Below the pieces are notes generated by a model. The model saw nothing but the letters and a program-made list of their open reading frames with translations, did not search any database and was not told where the DNA came from. Both the position numbers and the translations under genes were made by a program. Below are positions 24,150 to 36,389 of a DNA stretch of 64,000 bases, piece by piece. The stretch is from Phlebiopsis flavidoalba (Eukaryota > Basidiomycota > Agaricomycetes > Polyporales > Phanerochaetaceae). Location: NCBI GenBank assembly GCA_035772785.1, contig JAOCPU010000009.1, positions 124,001 to 188,000 on the forward strand, read 5' to 3'. Within the stretch, counting starts at the first letter, position 1. The number at the start of each line of letters is the position of its first letter.

Positions 24150-27100
24150 CTAAGCAGAAATGGAACCCTTCAGGCGTATGTCCACCTGCTCGACGCGCCA
24201 ATCGACACTCCGGTGGTACCTGCAGGAATAGACCACCTCTGCGAGCAGCTGTGTACCCAGATCGAGAAGTCGTACAACGCGAGAGCTGCATCGTAACATC
24301 GTGTGGATCCACCATGCAGGACAACGAAGACGGAGTCGACACGCCTTTCAGAAGCTTGGGAGCGATCCTGCGTGATGCAGGAGGCGACAAGTATAGGGGG
24401 CTGAGGCGTCTATATCGCACGGTCAAATGTGTGTGTGCCGAAGGAAAAGCCGATCTAACTAGCTTACTATCGTTGGACGCCAGAAACTCCGCCGGTGTTC
24501 TTGATGTTTGAGAGGTTACGTCACAACTTTCTCGTGCAGGCTGTATCAATTGTGAGTCGATAGGAGTTGATATATATCCATTGGGAGGGAAATCCTGACC
24601 TAGCGTCCAAAGTATGTTCCGAAACCATTGGGCGGGCTGGTGGGTCCGCTTTGGGATCGAGCCGCTGAATCTTCAAGTCGGAGTACTGGAACGTAGTGTA
24701 CGATAGACCAAATCCGAACTCGAACCTCGGCGCAGCATATTTGCAGCATCGAAGTGCCTGTAATCGATGTTCAGGCCCTCTGAGTAGTTGATTTGCAGGG
24801 TGCCGAGCTGGAAGGTTGTGTCCACCTTCGCTGCATAGTCGTCTTCGGACTTGGCGATCGTGAAGGGAAGACGTCCATCTGAACGCGGGATGTTATGAGT
24901 AACACTCCAGTGACATTCATATTCAGAAGGATATCTTAACCTGGGATTATAGGCAACCGTACAAGACATCAACGAGTGCATTGCCTTGGCGAGCAATGTG
25001 AGCTATGCCCTGTTCATAGAGGACGACACATACCAGCTTCCTGTCCAGGCAAACCACTCCACACCTGACAGTCACGGTTAGAGGAGTGGGGTCACAATGA
25101 GACGAAGGAACGGACCAGGCCAGTAATGTTGGGATTCGTGACCCACGCGTCAACGTGATGACGGGTCCAACGCATTAATCACGACAACCGTGTTGTTTAG
25201 TTGACGCTGGCGACAGCTTCGACCAACTTGTCCTGCCCCCGAAACAAATATCAGCTCATCCCCCACAGAAAAAGATACTTGAGTACTGACCCCCATCGTG
25301 CCATGCGTTGAGATTGTTCCTGTCTCCAAAGTTTGAATTCAACAATATACCCGCTACTTCACCACTGTCAGACGTGATGAAAACAAATGCGACGTCTTTT
25401 TCCTTGAGCCGCCTTCTTGGCTGCGTTAAGATCTGAATCACTGAGGGACGACGTGACATTAGTTCCATCGATTGCCGAACGGTTGGTGTGATAGGCGTCC
25501 AAGGGCTTGAGACGTGTAAATTAGCCCAAGGGCAGTTCGTAAGTGGTTCATTTGCAACTTACAGCAATCAGGTATGGGAAGTTAGCGGTGCTAGAATGTT
25601 GGAGTGAGCACACTTGGTCTCTCAGATGCCGTCGATATTTATACTCACGCCGCTTCCTCCCCAGCCCCATGGCTAGCACGCCAGAATCGCACGATCTGTC
25701 CGAGCACGAATTGGGGCCGTTGGGGTTTTGATCCTGCTCCGTTACCTACATGCGTCATAAAACATGGATGATCGGAAGTGATGGACTGGCATGATATAAT
25801 ACTCACCAACGACAGCAATGGTGCTGGGGGCTTGTTGAGAGGGAGTACATTTCCGGTGTTCTTCAGAAGGACCGTGGAGGATGCTGGCGCTGATGGTCCT
25901 GATCAGCCTGAAGAGGAAAACGAGGTTATCTCAAGACTTATCACCACAAAAATCAACAAACTTCGCGTGGTCTCCTTGGACGTTGACATGCTGGTTCTGG
26001 GAGCTCCCCGAGTCCTTCGAGTTGAAGTTTACAGCAGGGGGTATCCGGAGTCTTGGCCGAGCAAGTACCTATCGGGCAAGGTGTGAGTATTCGACGGCGG
26101 GGATTATGACATTGACGCCACTTACCATCCGGCGAGAATTCGCGTAGCCATATCCTATCCAAGCAGCATAATGTCTTCATATCGGAAGTAACATAAAGTC
26201 ACGATTACTTACGTCAAATACGCGATGCGGGCACATCTTTGCTGTTCGCGGCGTTGACCAATGAGTCTCCGAAGTAGCTGTGTACCTGTTAGAATGCACT
26301 TATAGCGGACAAGGTTTGGATATACCTTCCAATTCCGGGGAGGATGTCTCCGGGCATGGTCATCCTAGCAAGAAGCATGAGCGCTTAAAGTAAATTGAGG
26401 AATGAGGGATAAACGGACATCCAAACCATTGTTCGCGGCGGGAGCGGTCGAGTGGGTAGCATACCAGTCAGACATTACATCTACAGAGTACATGTGACTT
26501 CGTGGAATACATCAGGATTAGAGCGAAAAACACTCACATCCCTGGAACGCCAATTCAGTCTTGAGGAGCCCATTCAGTGTGCTGTTGTTTCTCCGCACGC
26601 GTACAGAGCCGTTGACTAAGGAACCGTTAATGGCGCCACTTCGTGGATTTGAACAGATGCTTACTTTGATCTATAGAACACCGGAATAAGCTCTCAAACC
26701 TTCTCAAACAAAATCTGGCGATCACTTACTGTAGCTAGACACATGAAACTGAAGCCACATTCGCCTGGATACTGCGCAAGAACTTGTACACTAAACACGA
26801 AAGTTGAGGGAAGGTCATGCGAGATGAGATACACCAGGCCTCACCGGGTGCATATAACAGGCTCATGTTGTCTGAATTTGATTTGTTAGTTCCTTGGAGG
26901 CAGATACAGTTTCAACGGGTATTTACCGTCGTCCTGCAGGGAGATCGTTTGAGTAAGGCTCCAACTCAAAACGAGTCAGAATGGACTAACCTATCATCAC
27001 ACGTTCGACGAGCTGGTCGTGGCGGTAATGCTCTTTGCTCGCTGCCGAACTGCGTCAGAGACCTTGAGACAGACGGTGTGAGACAATACAAAAAACATGA

Positions 27101-28331
27101 CTCCACTTGTTGATGAAAATGTTTGGCACACAGTGAACTGCATAGGGGACAAGAAGTGACCCAGTGTCAGCGTGATTCCGATGGGTAGTGCTCGTCATGC
27201 CTCACCTTCACCTAGATATGTAAGGAGTCGGTCGCCTTCCCCAGCTCCATGCCATATGGTGAATTCAAACTACGGTAGCCCTGACAACATGGGTGGGCGG
27301 CTCGCTGGTCTCACCGGGGGCTGGGGTCCCACCGCACGCTCCAGATTTCGTGAGGCGCGCATCAAGGTCCTCCTGGGGTCATAAAATTCGATGTTCAGGG
27401 TCATAACGCGTTCCAGTAAGATCAGTGGTCGTGACAAGGTAGGGCCCACGAGTGTGAAACTATGGACGTGCCCCTTTATTTCCTACTCGGAACTCTTGCT
27501 GTGACCCATTGGTCGGACCACGCTGGTTCATCAAGTGTGCGGTTAAAGCTGAACAACTATTGACAGAATGAGCTGCATTCCGACTTATGCCATGTTGACT
27601 CCGCCCCTGGCCTGTCGTAATCTTGTCGGTGGCGGTCCACGTGCATTGGATGCCTTTTTTGCGTTCGATACACGGCTATTTTAGGACATCATCCAGAGAG
27701 AAGAGTAGAACTCCACTGAACGCTGGAGAATGAGCTGAGTTGTTTTGAGGGCGGAACATTATTGTGCGAACTACACGAGCGCACTGTCTGCAAATGATGT
27801 CAGGTCCTATCTCACTTGTGGGAGCGTAAGAAAGTGTGCACGGGTTTTCGTACGCCTGCAGACAGAGACGCGGGGAAATTGATACTGGAAATTGCGACTG
27901 TACCACAGTGCACGGGAACTAGAGTATCTGTCGTGTAGAGAAATCCACGGAGATCAAAAAAATCCTTGCGGAGGAACGCACCAGGTGAAGAATCCAACTA
28001 CCTGTCATCAAGGACACCTTTTCTTTCACTGGTGAGCTTGGCCACAGCGCTTTGTGCCTATTCCGTCCACTGTGAGCTCGGATCGGGTGAGCAACGTCCG
28101 GTGGTCCAGAGAATTTACCTTGGTGATGGCCGCAGTCCATTTACCGGCGAGTTACGACTGACGGTACATGTTAGGAGCATTTAGATCTATCGTAACGAAA
28201 ATGCTTGCTCTGAAATTGGAATGTAAGTGATTGAGAGCTGACTCAGCTGTTGCCAATGATACTCACCACCTTGAGAGGCCCCTGCGAAGCCGCACAAGAG
28301 TTGCACTATCGAGAACGATCTTGAGAATCAT
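24150..28331 (-). CDS. GH3 beta-glucosidase 1 (secreted, no cellulose-binding module)
   Basis: Family 3 glycoside hydrolase that releases glucose from cellobiose and short glucans. The start ATG at 28329-28331 opens a hydrophobic signal-like sequence, MILKIVL then VQLLCGFAGAS with one surplus base. Next come LAKLTSERK/VSLMTG (28000-28050), FPxxLCLQ (about 27855-27885), a weak RNWEGF-like block (about 27240-27270) and EHYRHDQLVERV (27005-27040). The nucleophile block FQGYVMSDWYATHSTAPAAN is at 26455-26555, spanning one intron, with the Asp of SDW as catalytic base by family rule. Then AGWY..GQDSGYPAVNF, KDVAFVFITSDSGE (about 25350-25400), FGDRNNLNAWHDG (25290-25330) and RLPFTIAKSEDDYAAKVDTT (24805-24865). 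The C-terminal fibronectin-like domain has NIKNTGGVSGVQ, PQLYLSPPAS and GTTGVSIGASSR, ending IRLKGSISA and TAG at 24150-24152. Very intron-rich and frame-broken by single bases. Downstream member of a tandem pair with gene 2. Confidence 0.9.
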
Positions 28332-28786
28332 CGCGTCCTAGGGCGAACAGCAGTGTTGGCATGGTGTATGACACTGAGGGGGCGCCGTCTAAGGGTGGCG
28401 TCTCAGTCACGTCGGGCATTTAAAGAACCGTCTGCAACAGATTTATGACGGCAGGGCCGAGCATGTGGGGGCAATGTTTCTGACATGCAAATGGTAGCTG
28501 GTCATGCGAGCGGATGTCGCATGCGTCTCGTCGCAGCAGGTGGATAGCGAAGACGAAGAGCGAAGGGCTGATGCCGATCAACCAACGAGAAGGCCTTCCT
28601 CTTTCGGCGATGGTCTCCTCGCTTGCTGGCGATGCCGTCAGTCGTGCGTGCCCGCCGTAGCTCTTACCTCTGCGAGTCCACAACACTGCATCCAAGCGAA
28701 GGCTCTAATTCTGCCGCTTTTTGAATATGTACAAAAAACACGCATAAAGGGCCACCAGCCAAGTCAAACGTGCGCCCATGGTTATT
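28332..28786. other. Gap between the tandem beta-glucosidase genes
   Basis: It holds the promoter of gene 1 and the 3' end of gene 2. A minus-strand open frame continues from gene 2 to 28705 and would add a hydrophobic tail (LTWLVALYACFLYIF). I think this is read-through past a stop hidden by a base error, but it could be a real C-terminal membrane segment. Confidence 0.4.
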
Positions 28787-31700
28787 GAATCTAATTTTGG
28801 TAAAACATTAATGGAACCCTTCAGCGGATATCCCTGCTGAACTGGCACCGACAGAGATGCCCGTGGCAACGTGAGGGGATCTGCCAGCTTTTGTGAAACA
28901 ACATCCCAGACGGAGAAAGAGTACCGCGAGAGGCTGAGGGAAACTGTCGTGTGAAGCTCCGGCGGGAAGGAAAATGCTATATCGAAGCCCTTCAAGTTCA
29001 ACGGAGCGGACTTCGCAGATGCCGGGGGACTCAGGTTACCACAGTTGTGCGGACCTCTGTGCCGTCTACTGTGCCGTTGTTGGTGAGTGTGAAGCTGACT
29101 GTCACCAGCTGACTCGAAGGTCGTGAAGCCTAATTATAACGTTAAGTTAACAGTGAACGTCAGACCGATATTGAGCGCATTTGGTGCAGACTGACCATGG
29201 GTCAAGAGCAGATTCCCGGGCCTATCGGCTGGCGCGTGCCACCTGCTGTCGAGCCCGTGATTTTCAGATTCGAATAGTCGAATGTTGTGTACGACAGGTT
29301 CCAAGCCGAACTCGAAGCGCGGTGCAATATTCGCCTTTTTGTGGCGGTGATCAGCGACCCCCCGTGATTATTACGTTTGCGCTATCTTGGACTCACCTGA
29401 ACAATCGATCGAGTGTCTGTAGTCGATGAACAAAACCCTCGTTATACGGTTACCGGGACGATACCAGAGCCCGAATACACGAGCTGCGCGGAGTAATCGT
29501 TCACGGATTTTCCGATAGTGTAAACGGCAACTTGCCGCTACTCACGGTCAGCCATGAGGTCACTACGTTCAATCCAGTAAAGACTTACCCAGGGTTGTAC
29601 GCGCGCCATAAAGCACATCGGTAACTGCATTACCTACACAAAAGGATACGGTCGGTTTCTCAGGCTTTATGAAGACCCAGATCGCACTTACCTGCTTCTT
29701 GCCCGGGAAGCCCGCTCCACACCTGGCATCCCAGTACCATTCAGTACATGATTCGAAGTCGAAACTCACGAGGCCAAAACTCACAATTGCAGTGACGTTG
29801 GGGTTCGTAACCCATGCTTCCATGTTGATCGGGCCGACGCTATTGACAACGACGATGGTATTCTTGTTGTTTTTGGCGACTTGCTCTACCAGAGCATCCT
29901 GCGAAAGGCAGTCTTACGCCCCTCAGGGGTAGAGTTGACAGCATGCCACAAACATACACCGCCGTGCCATGCGCTCAGATCGTTTCTGTCACCTGCATTG
30001 CCCTCGACCGTTATGTATATCCCTCACTGTGTCATCCGCGTTAGCCGACAGCGAAGGGCCTCTCTTAGAGGGGAACTCACGCCCCGCTGTCGGCAGTTAT
30101 GAAATACAAAGGCGACATCCTTTCCATCGGCAGTGTTGGCAGCGCCCGTCAAATCGGTATCACTCAGAGACGATGACACAGTCGTGCCGGTCTTAGCTTC
30201 GGCGGGAGCGGGATGCTGGCTGTAAAATCGACATCAACGCCACTCGGCTGTGAGAGCTGTCATGGAACGAAGAAGACAGGTATAGACAACAAGGCGAACA
30301 ACACACAATAATATCCGCATACCGCGGGAGGGGAAGTTGTGTGCGTGTTCATAATAGGCAGCATGGTCAGTGGGGCATCCTGAGTCCTGGGTCGGATCTT
30401 TATGCTTATCCCACTAACCCTCCAGACGCCCAACAAGAACAAGTGACAGGTCCAAACCAGGAGAGGGGGGGGAGAGCTGTCGTCCGGTGTCTGCCACAGA
30501 CGATTCAGGGACGCGGTCACTGAACCTGGAATGCAGAAGTGCTCGCGGTGAGCCCGTGTTGCGTAGCGCAGAGGTGCTGAGTTGGTTAACCCATTGGGTC
30601 CATGGGTTCGGGTTTGACCCTGCGCCGTTTCCCGATGATGCCAATGCTCTTGGGCTTTTTTTTTTGAGAGGTAACGCTCCATTGGTGTTCTTGAGTGCAG
30701 GACGGTGGAGGCGGCTCCAATTCGTCCCTATCAGGCTGATATTGCATTCCTTAAACTTTATTATGAGGCACGTAGTGCTTGAGACGGAACATACCTGGCG
30801 TGATTGCCCAGAAACGTTGACGTATGCTGATCGGGACCGTGTTGCCCCAAGAGTTGAAGTTCACAGCAGGGTAATTTTGGTCTTGACCCAAGAGGTACCT
30901 GAAGGCATCAATTAACAATGACGAATGTAGAAAGTTTCTGTCAGCCATACCAGGCAGCAAGAATCCGAGTTGCGAGATCCTATTTACTTGTGAGACGTCG
31001 TGTGTTCAGGGAAGAGGTAGAAACATACCTTGATTCTGTCATTAGAAACTTGTCCATTGTTTACAGCTGCCACTAGATTTGGACCGAAGTTAGCTGAAGA
31101 AAGACGTGAGCCTTGCCGACTGGACTATCATAAACTATAACTACTCACGTAGTTCCGGAGTTTGTGGTTTCATCACCAGGCATAGTCATCTAGACCGAAA
31201 ATATGAGGCTCATCTAGCACTAAGTGATAATGATCTGGCTAACATCGAGCCCTGCATTGACTGCTGGTGCACCGGAGTGTGTCGCCCACCAATCTATAAT
31301 ATATATATTATAAATCCAGGCTAGTTAACAGGCGTCACAAATGGGTGACAAACCGGACATGACGTCTATGAGAAAATGATTTCAGTGTCTAGAAATATTC
31401 CCACAGAACAGTTGACTTACAGCCCTGGAAGCCGAACTCGCCCTTGAGTAGTCCACTTAATGTCTTCTCGTTCTCACAGGCCCATGAGCCATTGACTGAA
31501 TGAAGGGATCAGGTCAAAACCCCGACACCCAAAGGACATCGTATCGTACTTTGATCTGTCACAAGATGGTCAGTGTGGCTCATTCAAGGTAAGAAATTGA
31601 CGTACTGTAGCTACACATCACGGATGCTACGTTCGCTTGTACGCTACGCATGAACTTGTCGGACGTCAGCTGATATAAAAGTGAACTTTGTAAGGTCTCT

Positions 31701-33242
31701 TACTGGAATGGCCGTAAAGTTCATGTTCCTTATAAAACATGTGAGTATAGTTTTCCAACTGTAATAGCGTCGCTGGTATGACTTACGGTCCTGCATTCAG
31801 AGATGAGCGGGCATTCTCGATGATATCAAGGTTGTGCTCACCTGTCATCCACGTTCGAAGAGCTGGAATCCCTGAAATGTTCTTGTTCGCTGGGAAAGTA
31901 AGCTAAGCGACTGATTCGAAAGACTGAAACTGTCTACATACTTGTTGATGTAGTGCTTAGCGCATGCCTGAGCACCGGAGGATTGAATACCAGTAACTGT
32001 CTCGAAGGCGACCTCTCCCGTCAGGAATGGGTCACCTCCTCCGCTACGCATCCTGCGTTAGTGCCGATATTTATTGAAATCTTGGAAGTGCCATAAACCC
32101 TTGCACCCAGTTGCGTCCCGCCGCAGGGGTACGCATGAGATTCATCATGGGACCCAGCGCAACGTGGACTGTCAGATAGCTCAATAGTGGTTATACATGC
32201 AGAATTTAAGCACACTTTACTGCCCTTGCCTTAAACTCGGCTCCCATTGCTTTCACCGCGTTGGCGCATCAATGTGCGATTCCATCTGAGCTCGCCGTCA
32301 GCACGGATGGGCCTGGAGACAAATGAGCAAAATAACCCACGTGGAGGCTACGTTTGATCTCCCTATCAGTTCACGTTAGAGACGAAGTGAAAGACGTTCG
32401 CTAGTGGACATACGCGGGAAGACAGAGTTTTCCATCGGTATCACGGACACCAACAGGACTGTCTAACAAAGAACCGGCGCCCATTGAGCAAGCTTTTGGT
32501 TGTGGAGGAGAAGCCGAAGTACCTTGGAGGCAAAGACCCTCGAATCCGGGGATAGACGAAAATAGCCGGGGTGTTGCCGACACAAGGACCTTTCTCCCAC
32601 TGAACACCTTAATACGACTATCAATCCTAAAGGATGCGAAAAAATGCGAAAATTTCTCCTACCCGTGCCCAGATTTACCATGTCCGTGACGGACAGTTTT
32701 TTGCCACTGCAGCTTTGGCCTGAAGATTTCTTGTCTGCATCACTATGGATTTTAGTGGATGGTTCACTCGTACCTTTGTGTAGGCCCGCAGCCCACTCCG
32801 GGGGAATATTTGCAGCCGTAAGTCTGAGCAGGTGCGGTCGAGCTAGTGCTGCTTACGCTGGCAGACCCGTGCTACTCGAGCTGGCGCTCGTGGAAGCACT
32901 GGAAGCCGGGCTCGTCGTTACTGGGGCGCTGGAGGGGTAGCCGCACCGGGGCAAGCATTGAGAATAGTCTACACGAGAAACTTCTATATGCATCATAGCT
33001 TTTAAATCATACGTGTAGACTTACAGTCGTTAAGCTTGGTGCACGTCCAACCACTGGTGCACGATGTCGCGCCAGACCTGTGAGTATAATTCTCGTATAA
33101 GAGTTTGCGCCTATTCAAGGGTGAACACAGTTCACATACCATCCTATACCACCACATTGCTGATATTGACCGGCTTGAGCGGAGACACTGGTGACGAGCC
33201 CTAGAGAACAAAATGCAACAGTAGTAGAAATGTTGCCTGCAT
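28787..33242 (-). CDS. GH3 beta-glucosidase 2 with N-terminal CBM1 cellulose-binding module
   Basis: Secreted cellobiose-cleaving enzyme of the CBM1-GH3 type known from wood-decay basidiomycetes. The start ATG at 33240-33242 gives MQATFLLLLHFVL, then LVTSVSAQ, a signal peptide broken by one surplus base. Next is a fungal CBM1 in three exons: QYQQCGGIGW, SGATSCTSGWTCTKLND and YYSQCLPG (32955-33190), with the four expected cysteines and the aromatic Trp/Tyr/Tyr face. A Ser/Thr/Pro/Ala linker follows. The GH3 domain has AKAAVAKLSVTDMVNLGTG (about 32680-32740), GLCLQ/DSPVGVRDTDG, GGDPFLTGEVAFETVTGIQS (about 31985-32045), ACAKHYIN and EFGFQG. The nucleophile block YVMSD is on its own 12-base exon, followed by WWATHSGAPAVNAGLDVSQI (31232-31293). 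The second domain has NTNGALPLKK and GNGAGSNPN (about 30620-30690), then FITADSGE and NAGDRND. The last part has AWVTNPNVTAIVSFGL (about 29770-29820), RFEFGL and a Fn3-like end with YSFSVWDVVSQK. The stop near 28787 is approximate. Confidence 0.93.
31354..31365 (-). other. 12-base micro-exon encoding the GH3 nucleophile motif
   Basis: Inferred exon inside beta-glucosidase gene 2. Introns on both sides have GT-AG ends: 31366-31420 (GTAAGT to CATAG) and 31294-31353 (GTTTGT to TATAG). Splicing gives FQG-Y-V-M-S-D-WW, completing the conserved nucleophile motif with phase-1 introns at both edges. The Asp codon is split by the downstream intron. The equivalent position in gene 1 has only the upstream intron. 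Confidence 0.75.
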
Positions 33243-33637
33243 CTTGACCGCGCCCTTGAGTGTGTAGACGAGCGGACGTCTAGCGAGTGTATTCATTCGC
33301 TGCGTCTTATATACGATTGCAGGATTTGCTCTCTCAAGTGAAATGCTGGACACCTCCAGTCACAATGTTGAGCTATTTGTTGTCAGCATCTCTGCGGATA
33401 AGATACGGACAAACGGCGGCAGCTCCACGAACGATACGCAAGATGGCAATTGCTTCGAATGCTCGTTGAAAAGCATGCGTCTCACGATGAGTGCGCCATG
33501 ACCTTCGAGACTCGGTCAGATGAACGTCGGTCGTACGGGCCATGTGAGCGAAAGTCTGTATGCTCGTCTCGCTCCTGACGCAGCTGTTTGACATTAGCGA
33601 CTACAAACTGCCGACCAGTCAAGAAACTTTGCATGGA
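33243..33637. promoter_or_regulatory. Upstream region of beta-glucosidase gene 2
   Basis: About 400 bases between the CBM1 beta-glucosidase start and the OSH stop, both on the minus strand. It must contain the promoter of the secreted enzyme. I found no firm carbon-repressor site cluster by eye. Confidence 0.35.
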
Positions 33638-36389
33638 TCACCACAGAGGTTCAACACCGTCCCATCCGCGTGCGCGTTCCTCCCAGTAACCACCTGCGTA
33701 CTGCCATTCTTCGCCAACCTTCTTAAACCACCGAGGTTTGCGCTCCTCTCCCCGTTTTTCCGCCGTTCCCGCTGTAATTCCTCGACACGGGCCTTCTCGT
33801 GTTCGGCCAGATCGAGGTCTCCTTCTTCCAGTGCCCGAAACGTCGGGTCGCAAACGAGAGTCAGTCGGAGGGAGTTTGGTCGCAATGTCCGGGGTGATCT
33901 CGTTGAGCGTAATTCCAAAAGATGTGAAGCCATAATAATCCGGTGCATTTCTGGGGAAAGGTGCAATACGCCATAGCACGCGAAGAGTAGACGCGTCGAG
34001 TTTTTGGGCAACCTGTTCGTCCCATTTGCCCTCGAGATGGGAGACCGTCTGACCATTCGGCGAATACGAACGACGCCGGCTACTTGATTAGACACGCCCC
34101 CAGTAGCCACTCTCCTTGAATTCCATGACGCAACGGGCGCCGGTAGTTGAATTTTCAAACTACCGATTTTGCCACAGTGCTCGAGATATTTGGTACCCAT
34201 CATGAGGTTTCTCATAAAAGAAGACGGTTTGGTCCTAGTATTGATAAGATGAGCCATGTCACCGGCATTCTGAAAACAATTTTATCACCATTCGTAGTGG
34301 TCGTTGCCGATGATGAGATGCGTAACGCCCTGAGGTATGATCTCGAGACTTTTTGCCTGGATACCAAGAAAATCCGGTTCAACATCGGGTATGACAAACC
34401 GCGGAAAGGGACCTACCCGCAGAATTTGGTCTTGCCACTCGAGGTAGCGTAAAGCTCCCTCCGTCGCCCTCAGCATGGAAGGCTAAGACGACGGGATTAT
34501 GGCAGACTTTTTCTCGCGATAAAGCGCATGCGAGGGTCCTCAAAGGTCTCGGCGAGGAGCGGATTACTGCCGACGCAAGCGATAAGAAAATGTGGTGGGT
34601 CGAATGCGGTTCACGTACAAGCCTTTTCGACCCGAACGGTGTTTAGTGCTGGCATATGCGGAGACCGCGAAGGCAGCAACATAGCAGAGCCGTTCCACTA
34701 AATCTTCTGACTTGACCGCTTTGTCAAGCAGTTCTCGTAGTATTTCTAAAACTCCTCTGCCATTCCTATGCGTTGTAGCAACGATTAACGGGCTCGTTAA
34801 AAGATACTGGAAGAGCGACCTGTGCGAGATCCTGTTCGTGATGAATTAAAATGATGAAACTAGTTTGACAAAGGAAATTCGCACTTTTTTCCGACGTTCT
34901 TCTTGAGCACAGAGAAGAGACTACCTTCATCTCCTACTGGTGGTGACGGAAGCTGCGTCCTCCGAACAATCGTCTGAACATGAATCCGAAGGGACAGGTT
35001 GCTGCTTCTCAGCTTCGTCTGGAACATCGTCCTCCGTGTCGGATTCAGAATCCCAATTGTTGCTCGACTCCGCGTCTGCTTCGCTGATAGTGACTGGACT
35101 AGAGACTTCCGACAGCTTGCTCGCCTGATTATCGTCGGGTGTAGAATCGTCCATTACGAAACTCCTCGGCGACATCGTACTCGGGTGCGTCGTACCAAAC
35201 ACTACCCTCACTATGAGTGCTGAGTCGGTTGGATCTGATTGAGCCTTTCCCGAGCGTGCTGAAAGTGGGGTCGGTGAGCGGAGTTCATCTTCTTCCCTGG
35301 CCGTGGCAAGTAAACGGGGATGCACGGAGAGCGGAGCTTTGATCCGGGCCCGCATATAGCGTTTGTATCAACGCGGTATGCTGATATTTGAGTGACTGGA
35401 GACCGGTCTGCAAACGCTGCATGTTTAGGGACAGTGCCGGGGTTCCATCCGCGTTTAAAAGAGCTCTTCCGGTGCAAGCTTCATGAGAGTTGGCGCCACC
35501 CTGTGATCCATGTATAGCTGGTAAGATAGTCAGTGTGACGCCTTCATGGGTCAGTACTTGCTGCGGGAGCACGTACATTTCCGATGTTTGAATAATGACA
35601 GTTTGGCACCGCTATGATCCTTATTATGTTGGCTCGCCTTCGCGGCCGCGGCCTGTCTTCTCTTCACGTCTTCGTCCAATAAAGCAGTGAATGCGCCTTG
35701 AAGCTCGTTGATGGTCTTTGAGATATAATGAGGGTTTAATGGCAGGGTATCTAGAGGTGGGGGCGCACGTTACCGATCTCATCCAGGAGTGGTCCCGAGC
35801 GATTGAAGTGTCCAGCTCTAGGTACTGACTTTGAGGTTCTTGACACTGAGGACTTCCGTCCCCACAGTCGCCGTATCTCCTGCTCCAGCAGTAAAACGTC
35901 CTTGAAAATCGCGTCATTGACCGCTAGAATCGTTCTGCTTAATGCAACAGCGAACCTGAATGCTGACATCCATCTTTGAAAGTCCTCCACGCTCAAGCAT
36001 TTGATGTGAAAGGTTGCGGTGTTAGAGTCAATATGTATGTCCTTGCGGCGGGTGCCGTTGCAATTGCGGCCTGAGGGGAGAAGTAATTTGATCACGAGGT
36101 GGCTCTCCGGGATGGACCGAGTACGACAATATGCCTGACTGGTGCAAGACAAAATATCTGCGAGCGAAACCTTCATAGCCGCTTTGGGAGCCGTTCTACA
36201 TAGCATCGAGCGACGGAGCGTCCACACACCTTGCATCTTCTTTCTCCTCTTCTTCAGAACCCATCCTTCGATGAGAATCTGACGATCCTGGCCAGCGTGT
36301 GTTGCCAGTGGCTGTACCGGAGCCAGCGACGCGTCAATGACCGGTCTTGCGATACTTGGACGTTGCATCTGAATCACAGTAGTATTCAA
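33638..36389 (-). CDS. OSH3: Oxysterol-binding protein homologue (PH, FFAT-like motif, ORD), Osh3-like
   Basis: Lipid-transfer protein working at endoplasmic reticulum contact sites. An N-terminal PH domain reads LIEGWVLKKRRKKMQG (36240-36290) and, after an intron with frame shifts, RKDIHIDSNTATFHIKCLSV then EDFQRWMSAFR (35955-36060). A helical segment INELQGAFTALLDEDVKRRQ follows (about 35655-35715). An FFAT-like motif, VWYDAPEYD (about 35170-35200), sits before an acidic stretch. The ORD starts with GDEGSLFSVLKKNVGK (about 34885-34935), then AVKSEDLVERLCYVAAFAVS (about 34650-34725), the family signature FNPLLAETFEDPRMRFIAEK (about 34520-34580), LIIGNDHYEW, a split TGARCVMEFKESGYWG and ITPDIATKLPPTDSRLRPDV (33820-33890). 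It ends WDGVEPLW with TGA at 33638-33640. No ankyrin repeats are seen, and no GOLD domain was recognised upstream of the PH, so the Osh3 subtype is tentative. The start is the first ATG of the PH frame. Confidence 0.9.

Noticed and set aside
24112..24511. Overlapping open frames on both strands at the end of beta-glucosidase gene 1
   Set aside because: The minus strand contains PQLYLSPPAS and GTTGVSIGASSR of the GH3 C-terminal domain in shifting frames. The plus-strand frames are shadows.
30555..30640. tRNA-like stretch: TAGCGCAG with GTTGGTTAAC, and GGGTTCGGGTTTGACCC followed by CTGCGC
   Set aside because: The end complementarity and T-arm resemblance are tempting, but the B-box is imperfect and no proper anticodon stem forms. 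The minus strand here encodes the conserved GNGAGSNPN block of beta-glucosidase 2.
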